The notes under the pieces: generated by a model
The model's database searches: none
What the model was told of the DNA's origin: nothing
What the model saw: only the letters and a program-made list of their open reading frames with translations
DNA from: Alphaproteobacteria bacterium
GTDB taxonomy: Bacteria > Pseudomonadota > Alphaproteobacteria > Acetobacterales > Acetobacteraceae
Direction of reading: 5' to 3'
Assembly: GCA_013298245.1 (NCBI GenBank)
Contig: JAAFHD010000101.1
Location: 1,417-10,083 of the forward strand
Length of the DNA: 8,667 bases
In this document: positions 5,713 to 8,667 of the stretch, piece by piece
Position numbering within the stretch: the first letter of the stretch is position 1
Layout: every line of letters begins with the position of its first letter
Program-made: the position numbers and the translations under genes

Positions 5713-6770
5713 TGGGGCTGAAGTGGCAGGATTGGCCCGACGGGCTGCATGCGCGGCTCACGCGCGGCACCGCGATTCCGGCGCATCCCTTGGCGCTGAA
5801 CGCCGCACGCGAACTGGATGCGCGACGCCAGCGCGCACTGTCGCGCTACTATCTGGATGCGGGCGCGGGTGGGCTTGCGGTGGGCGTGCACACCACGCAA
5901 TTCGGCATCCGCGATGTCGGGCTGTATGAGCCTGTGCTGCGCATCTCCGCGCAGGTGGCGGCCAACAAGGATCCACTGACACTACTGGTTGCTGGCGTCA
6001 TCGGCCGCACGACGCAGGCCGTGGCCGAAGCGCGCATCGCGCGCAGCCTTGGCTACCACGCCGCGCTGCTGTCGCTCGCCGCGTGGAAGGGCGCGTCGGA
6101 GGACGACATCATCGACCATTGCCGCATCGTGTCCGAGGAAATGCCGCTCTTCGGTTTCTACCTGCAGCCCGCGGTCGGCGGCATGGCGCTGTCCGCCAAT
6201 TTCTGGCGCCGCTTTTGCGCGATGGAAAACGTGGTCGCGGTGAAGATCGCGCCCTTCAACCGCTACGCAACTTTGGATGTGGTGCGCGGCCTGCTGGAAT
6301 CCGGCGCGCGCGATCGCGTCGCCCTCTACACCGGCAATGACGACCATATTGTGGGCGACCTGGTCACACCCTTCGCGCTGCGCGCCACGGGGTGCGAGGC
6401 ACCAGTGCGCATCGTGGGCGGGCTGCTTGGGCATTGGTCGGTCTGGACGCAACAGGCGGTGCGCGTCTTCAACGAAGCGGCGGTTGACCACGCGGCTGGC
6501 ATCCCGCTGGCCACCATGCAACTGGACGCCCAGGTCACAGAAATGAACGCCGCCATCTTCGATGTCGCGAATAATTTCCACGGCTGCATCGCCGGCTGCC
6601 ACGAGGTGCTGCGCCGCCAGGGCCTGCTGGAGGGCATCTGGTGCCTGGACCCGAATGACGGCCTCTCACCCGGCCAGGCCGATCTGATCTCGGCCGTCGT
6701 GACCCGCTACCCGGAACTGACCGACGACGCCTTCGTCCGCGCCAATCTCGACACCTGGCTGGCCGATTGA
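5712..6770 (+). CDS. Dihydrodipicolinate synthase/N-acetylneuraminate lyase (DapA) superfamily protein
   Basis: The product has 352 residues, somewhat longer than the usual 290-310. Members of this class I aldolase family form a Schiff base between a lysine and a 2-oxo acid. Lys178 in VVAVKIAPF is the expected Schiff-base lysine and Tyr150 in FGFYLQP the proton-relay tyrosine; their 28-residue spacing equals that in DapA and N-acetylneuraminate lyase. The usual pyruvate-carboxylate loop GTTGE is replaced by GVHTTQ at 58-63, so substrate or product may differ from pyruvate. YTGNDDHI at 206-213 matches the segment where other members have a Gly-x-D/E metal or substrate loop. A longer C-terminal helical part is rich in His and Asn (about 286-300). 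The probable role is the last step of the cassette: retro-aldol cleavage or dehydration of a 2-keto-3-deoxy acid or analogue. It overlaps the previous gene by 1 nt (TGATG). Confidence 0.86.
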   Translation: MGLKWQDWPDGLHARLTRGTAIPAHPLALNAARELDARRQRALSRYYLDAGAGGLAVGVHTTQFGIRDVGLYEPVLRISAQVAANKDPLTLLVAGVIGRTTQAVAEARIARSLGYHAALLSLAAWKGASEDDIIDHCRIVSEEMPLFGFYLQPAVGGMALSANFWRRFCAMENVVAVKIAPFNRYATLDVVRGLLESGARDRVALYTGNDDHIVGDLVTPFALRATGCEAPVRIVGGLLGHWSVWTQQAVRVFNEAAVDHAAGIPLATMQLDAQVTEMNAAIFDVANNFHGCIAGCHEVLRRQGLLEGIWCLDPNDGLSPGQADLISAVVTRYPELTDDAFVRANLDTWLAD

Positions 6771-6824
6771 AAATCGCCAGCCGCGTTTACCGCCGCTTCA
6801 CGAACCAGGCCCCATAACGTCCAG

Positions 6825-6844
6825 GACGCCGGTTCGCCGGTGTC
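6825..6844 (+). other. UUCG-tetraloop hairpin downstream of the operon
   Basis: GACGCCGG and CCGGTGTC pair over 8 bp (one G-T pair) around a TTCG loop, an exceptionally stable RNA hairpin class. No T run follows on the plus strand, so it is more likely a 3'-end stabiliser or part of a larger fold than a terminator alone. Confidence 0.6.
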
Positions 6845-6857
6845 GTCTCTCCCGGAA

Positions 6858-6875
6858 GGCCAGCACTTGCTGGCC
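6858..6875. repeat. Inverted repeat (hairpin) in the convergent gap
   Basis: GGCCAGC pairs perfectly with GCTGGCC around ACTT. Flanking GGAA and TTCC can extend the stem across a CAAC-type bulge. It forms on either strand and has no T run. Confidence 0.55.
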
Positions 6876-6912
6876 CAACTTCCCCGGGGGGTGACGGCCC
6901 TTCCTCCTCTCC

Positions 6913-6948
6913 CCCCCGAAACCGGCCGCACCCCTCGGGGGCTTTTTT
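6913..6948 (+). terminator. Rho-independent terminator of the plus-strand operon
   Basis: CCCCCGA (6913-6919) pairs perfectly with TCGGGGG (6935-6941), with a 15-nt loop that contains GGCCG; an alternative CCCC/GGGG stem lies inside. Six T residues follow at 6943-6948. The orientation fits termination of the enzyme operon that ends at 6770, about 140 nt away. Confidence 0.7.
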
Positions 6949-6958
6949 CGCGCGCGCC

Positions 6959-8206
6959 CTACCTGGACGCGTAGCGCTTCTGCTGCCCCTGCCGCTGCGG
7001 CCGCCCGCGATTCTGCTGGGGCCGCCCCGCCGGACGCACACGCCCCGGCGCCGGCGCCGCGCGATCGGTCGGCGCATCGATGCTGTTGCGCATATCCTTC
7101 GCCGGGATGTCCTGGCGGATCAGCTTCTGCACATCCTTCAGTTGGTCGCGTTCCTCATTGCAGCACAACGCGATCGCAACCCCCGTCGCACCCGCACGCG
7201 CGGTGCGGCCGATGCGATGCACATAGGCTTCCGCAGTGTCGGGCATGTCGTACTGGATGACGTGCGTGACCGCCTCCACATCAATGCCACGCGCGGCAAT
7301 ATCGGTCGCGATCAGCACCGGCGCGCGGCCGGTCTTGAAGGCTTCCAGCGCGCGTTCCCGCTGCCCCTGCGACTTGTTGCCATGGATCGCGACGGCCGAA
7401 ATGCCGGACTGTTCCAGCTGCTTCACCACCCGGTCCGCGCCATGCTTGGTGCGGGTGAAAACCAGCGTGCGCTCCACGCCTTCCTGGCGCAGCAACACGG
7501 CCAGCAGCGTGCGCTTGCGGTCCTGTTCGACCAGAATGACGGATTGCTCCACGCGTTCCGCACGCGTGCCCACGGGGGTCACTTCCACGCGGACCGGGTT
7601 GCGCAGAATTTCGCCCGACAGCTTGGACACTTCTGTCGGCATGGTGGCCGAGAAGAACAGCGTCTGCTTCTCCTTCGGCAGGCGCGGCAGCAGGCGGCGC
7701 ACCGCCGGCCAGAAGCCGCGGTCCAGCATCTGGTCGGCTTCGTCCAGCACGAAGAATTTCACATGGTCGATGCGCGCATCGCCCTGATCGATATGGTCCT
7801 GCAGACGGCCAGGTGTCGCCACCAGGATATCAATGCCGGCATTGAGCATGCGCCGCTGCGCGCCATGCGGCACGCCGCCGAAAATCACGCCGATCGACAG
7901 GCCCATATGCCGCCCATAGGCGCGCAGGCTTTCGGCGATTTGGCTCGCCAATTCGCGGGTGGGCGAGAGGATCAGCGCGCGGCACCCGCCACGCGGCGGC
8001 CGGCCAGGTGTGGCCGCCAAATGATGCAGCAACGGCAGCCCGAAAGCCGCGGTCTTGCCGGTGCCGGTCTGGGCGATGCCCAGCACGTCACGGCCGGCCA
8101 GCGTTGCGGGGATGGTCTGCGCCTGGATGGGCGTGGGTTCGCTGTAGCCCTCTTCCTGAAGGGCGCGCAGCAAAGGCTCGGCGAGGCCGAGTTCAACAAA
8201 GGTCAT
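6959..8206 (-). CDS. rhlE: DEAD-box ATP-dependent RNA helicase, RhlE type
   Basis: The product has 415 residues. All core motifs are present: Q motif EPTPIQ (23-28), Walker A AQTGTGKT (45-52), PTRELA (82-87), TPGR (131-134), DEAD (155-158), SAT (186-188), VFTRTK (249-254), TDIAARGID (301-309) and HRIGRTARA (330-338). It ends in a short basic tail rich in Arg, Pro and Gln (about 384-415), typical of RhlE-like proteins and probably used for RNA contact. It unwinds short RNA duplexes using ATP, in ribosome assembly, RNA decay or cold adaptation. The frame stays open 50 codons upstream to an ATG at 8356, but that part is low-complexity and unlike the family, whereas MTFVELGLAEPLL matches the usual RhlE start. 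No strong ribosome binding site precedes 8206; an inverted repeat lies 20 nt upstream. It converges on the enzyme operon and is functionally unrelated to it. Confidence 0.95.
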   Translation of the reverse strand: MTFVELGLAEPLLRALQEEGYSEPTPIQAQTIPATLAGRDVLGIAQTGTGKTAAFGLPLLHHLAATPGRPPRGGCRALILSPTRELASQIAESLRAYGRHMGLSIGVIFGGVPHGAQRRMLNAGIDILVATPGRLQDHIDQGDARIDHVKFFVLDEADQMLDRGFWPAVRRLLPRLPKEKQTLFFSATMPTEVSKLSGEILRNPVRVEVTPVGTRAERVEQSVILVEQDRKRTLLAVLLRQEGVERTLVFTRTKHGADRVVKQLEQSGISAVAIHGNKSQGQRERALEAFKTGRAPVLIATDIAARGIDVEAVTHVIQYDMPDTAEAYVHRIGRTARAGATGVAIALCCNEERDQLKDVQKLIRQDIPAKDMRNSIDAPTDRAAPAPGRVRPAGRPQQNRGRPQRQGQQKRYASR

Positions 8207-8226
8207 GGAAAGCACAAATCCGGCTT

Positions 8227-8242
8227 GGCGGATTGATCCGCC
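8227..8242. repeat. Perfect 16-bp inverted repeat in the helicase leader
   Basis: GGCGGAT and ATCCGCC flank a central TG on the plus strand. The palindrome ends 20 nt before the helicase ATG. It could act as an operator or as an mRNA hairpin that controls ribosome access; the AGGCGG within the minus-strand copy is too far from the ATG to serve as a normal Shine-Dalgarno site. Confidence 0.5.
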
Positions 8243-8507
8243 TGATCTGCGACGCGCCCGCGTGGCGGGGCGCATCGATGGGATGTCCAGGGAAGGCGCC
8301 AGGCCCAGGGCGCCATGCCGCTGCATCGAAGCAGAAAGGCAGGCGCCGCGATTCACGCGGCCCGGCGCGGCGGGGTTTCGCCCGACGACGGGGGGCGTAT
8401 GCGCGATTGCGCGGCGGGATGCAAGCGGTATCTCGCTAGAAGGGACCGTGTTTTGCGCGTCTGCGCTGGGCCGGAAGCAGTTCTTACCGGTCGTGTTGCT
8501 TTCTACT

Positions 8508-8524
8508 GCCGAACGCCGCTCGGC
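8508..8524 (-). terminator. Possible hairpin terminator after the NfeD-like gene
   Basis: Immediately after the TAA stop at 8525-8527, the minus strand can form GCCGA/TCGGC with a 7-nt loop. There is no T run on this strand, so it would at best be a weak or Rho-assisted terminator. Confidence 0.3.
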
Positions 8525-8667
8525 TTATTCTGGACCGCTCGATGCGCCTGCCACCTCGGGCCGCACGATCAACACCTGTGACACGACGTTGATCACGCGC
8601 ACCGCTTCGCCGGCCATTGGCGTGGGCGTGAAGGGCGGCAGCTTGGCGGGCCAAACCCTGCCATCGA
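8525..8667 (-). CDS. NfeD-like membrane protein, C-terminal fragment
   Basis: Only the last 46 codons and a TAA stop are present; the gene enters from the right edge. The frame reads DGRVWPAKLPPF, then MAGEAVRVINVVSQVLIVRP, and ends ASSGPE. This fits the C-terminal OB-fold (soluble) domain of NfeD-like proteins, whose usual pattern is G-x-VRxxGExWxA, then AGxxVRVVxVxGLxLxVxP. NfeD proteins are membrane proteins usually paired with a stomatin/SPFH partner and linked to membrane-domain organisation. No SPFH gene follows on this strand, so if present it lies upstream, outside the window. The usual GExW portion is poorly kept (PAKLPPFTP), so this is a moderate call from a short fragment. Confidence 0.6.
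   Translation of the reverse strand, partial: DGRVWPAKLPPFTPTPMAGEAVRVINVVSQVLIVRPEVAGASSGPE

Larger units (their letters stand above)
6771..6958. other. Structured intergenic region between convergent genes
   Basis: No convincing gene is present in these 188 bp. Three hairpins follow one another: 6825-6844 (8-bp stem, TTCG tetraloop, one G-T pair), 6858-6875 (7-bp stem GGCCAGC/GCTGGCC with loop ACTT, extendable by GGAA/TTCC with a bulge to about 6885), and 6913-6941 followed by a T run. The spacing suggests a strong transcription barrier between convergent operons, but a small structured RNA is also possible. Confidence 0.55.
8207..8524. other. Long leader/intergenic region upstream of the helicase gene
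   Basis: These 318 bp hold no supportable gene. The region must contain the helicase promoter. A weak minus-strand candidate is TTGCAT, a 17-nt spacer and CATACG around 8390-8420, far from consensus. Near the helicase start is a perfect palindrome (8227-8242), and next to the NfeD-like stop is a small hairpin (8508-8524). Confidence 0.45.

Noticed and set aside
6850..6890. Superficial similarity of CCGGAAGGCCAGCA to the SRP (4.5S) RNA apical region
   Set aside because: In SRP RNA the GGAA loop is followed by a GAAGCAGCC internal-loop side; here GGCCAGC instead pairs perfectly with GCTGGCC, which is incompatible with the SRP fold.
6787..7077. Minus-strand open frame of 96 codons across the convergent gap
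   Set aside because: It overlaps the helicase 3' end in another frame, is Arg/Gly/Pro-rich, and spans the terminator hairpins.
7142..8236. Plus-strand open frame of 364 codons
   Set aside because: It is antisense to a helicase with all DEAD-box motifs and has a His/Gln/Arg-rich shadow composition.
8207..8356. 50-codon N-terminal extension of the helicase
   Set aside because: The residues do not resemble RhlE N-termini, and the family start MTFVELGL lies at 8206; the extra frame is treated as leader.
8400..8460. Possible plus-strand promoter (TTGCGC, 16-nt spacer, TATCTC)
   Set aside because: It faces no gene on the plus strand and the hexamers are weak; in this composition such matches are expected by chance.

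Overview
This window is high-GC, gene-dense bacterial DNA with GC-rich third codon positions, so long spurious antisense frames lie opposite nearly every gene. A tripartite tricarboxylate transporter (TTT) set with a Bug-type binding protein, together with the codon style, suggests an alphaproteobacterium, perhaps of the Acetobacteraceae (Roseomonas-like). That placement is an inference; there is no rRNA or other phylogenetic marker here.

Left block (1-2403, minus strand). Read right to left: a GNAT-family acetyltransferase with a C-terminal Acetyltransf_18-like half, then the TTT uptake system, namely the TctC/Bug periplasmic binding protein, the small membrane protein TctB, and the first 23 codons of the large permease TctA, which leaves the window. 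The three transporter genes overlap by 4 and 1 nt and look translationally coupled.

Middle block (2493-6770, plus strand). Diverging from the left block across an 89-bp gap are four genes with stop/start overlaps of 4, 4 and 1 nt: a TIM-barrel sugar-phosphate isomerase/epimerase-like protein, an enolase-superfamily protein of the MLE/mandelate racemase type, an NAD-dependent epimerase/dehydratase-like Rossmann protein, and a DapA/N-acetylneuraminate-lyase superfamily protein. Together they look like a catabolic route for a sugar acid or hydroxycarboxylate, with the neighbouring transporter supplying the substrate. The substrate cannot be read from the sequence. Three of the four differ from their family at textbook active-site positions (Lys to Cys in YxxxK, loss of GTTGE, loss of DxxH), so a non-standard pathway is plausible. 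The enolase-superfamily protein keeps its catalytic set but carries insertions.

Right block. A 188-bp gap with three strong hairpins, the last a Rho-independent terminator facing the plus-strand operon, separates it from a convergent RhlE-type DEAD-box RNA helicase (minus strand). The helicase leader contains a perfect 16-bp inverted repeat close to the start codon. At the right edge is the C-terminal end of a probable NfeD-like membrane protein gene (minus strand). No mobile element, tRNA, rRNA or CRISPR array was seen. The most interesting part is the four-enzyme cassette with its divergent promoter region.
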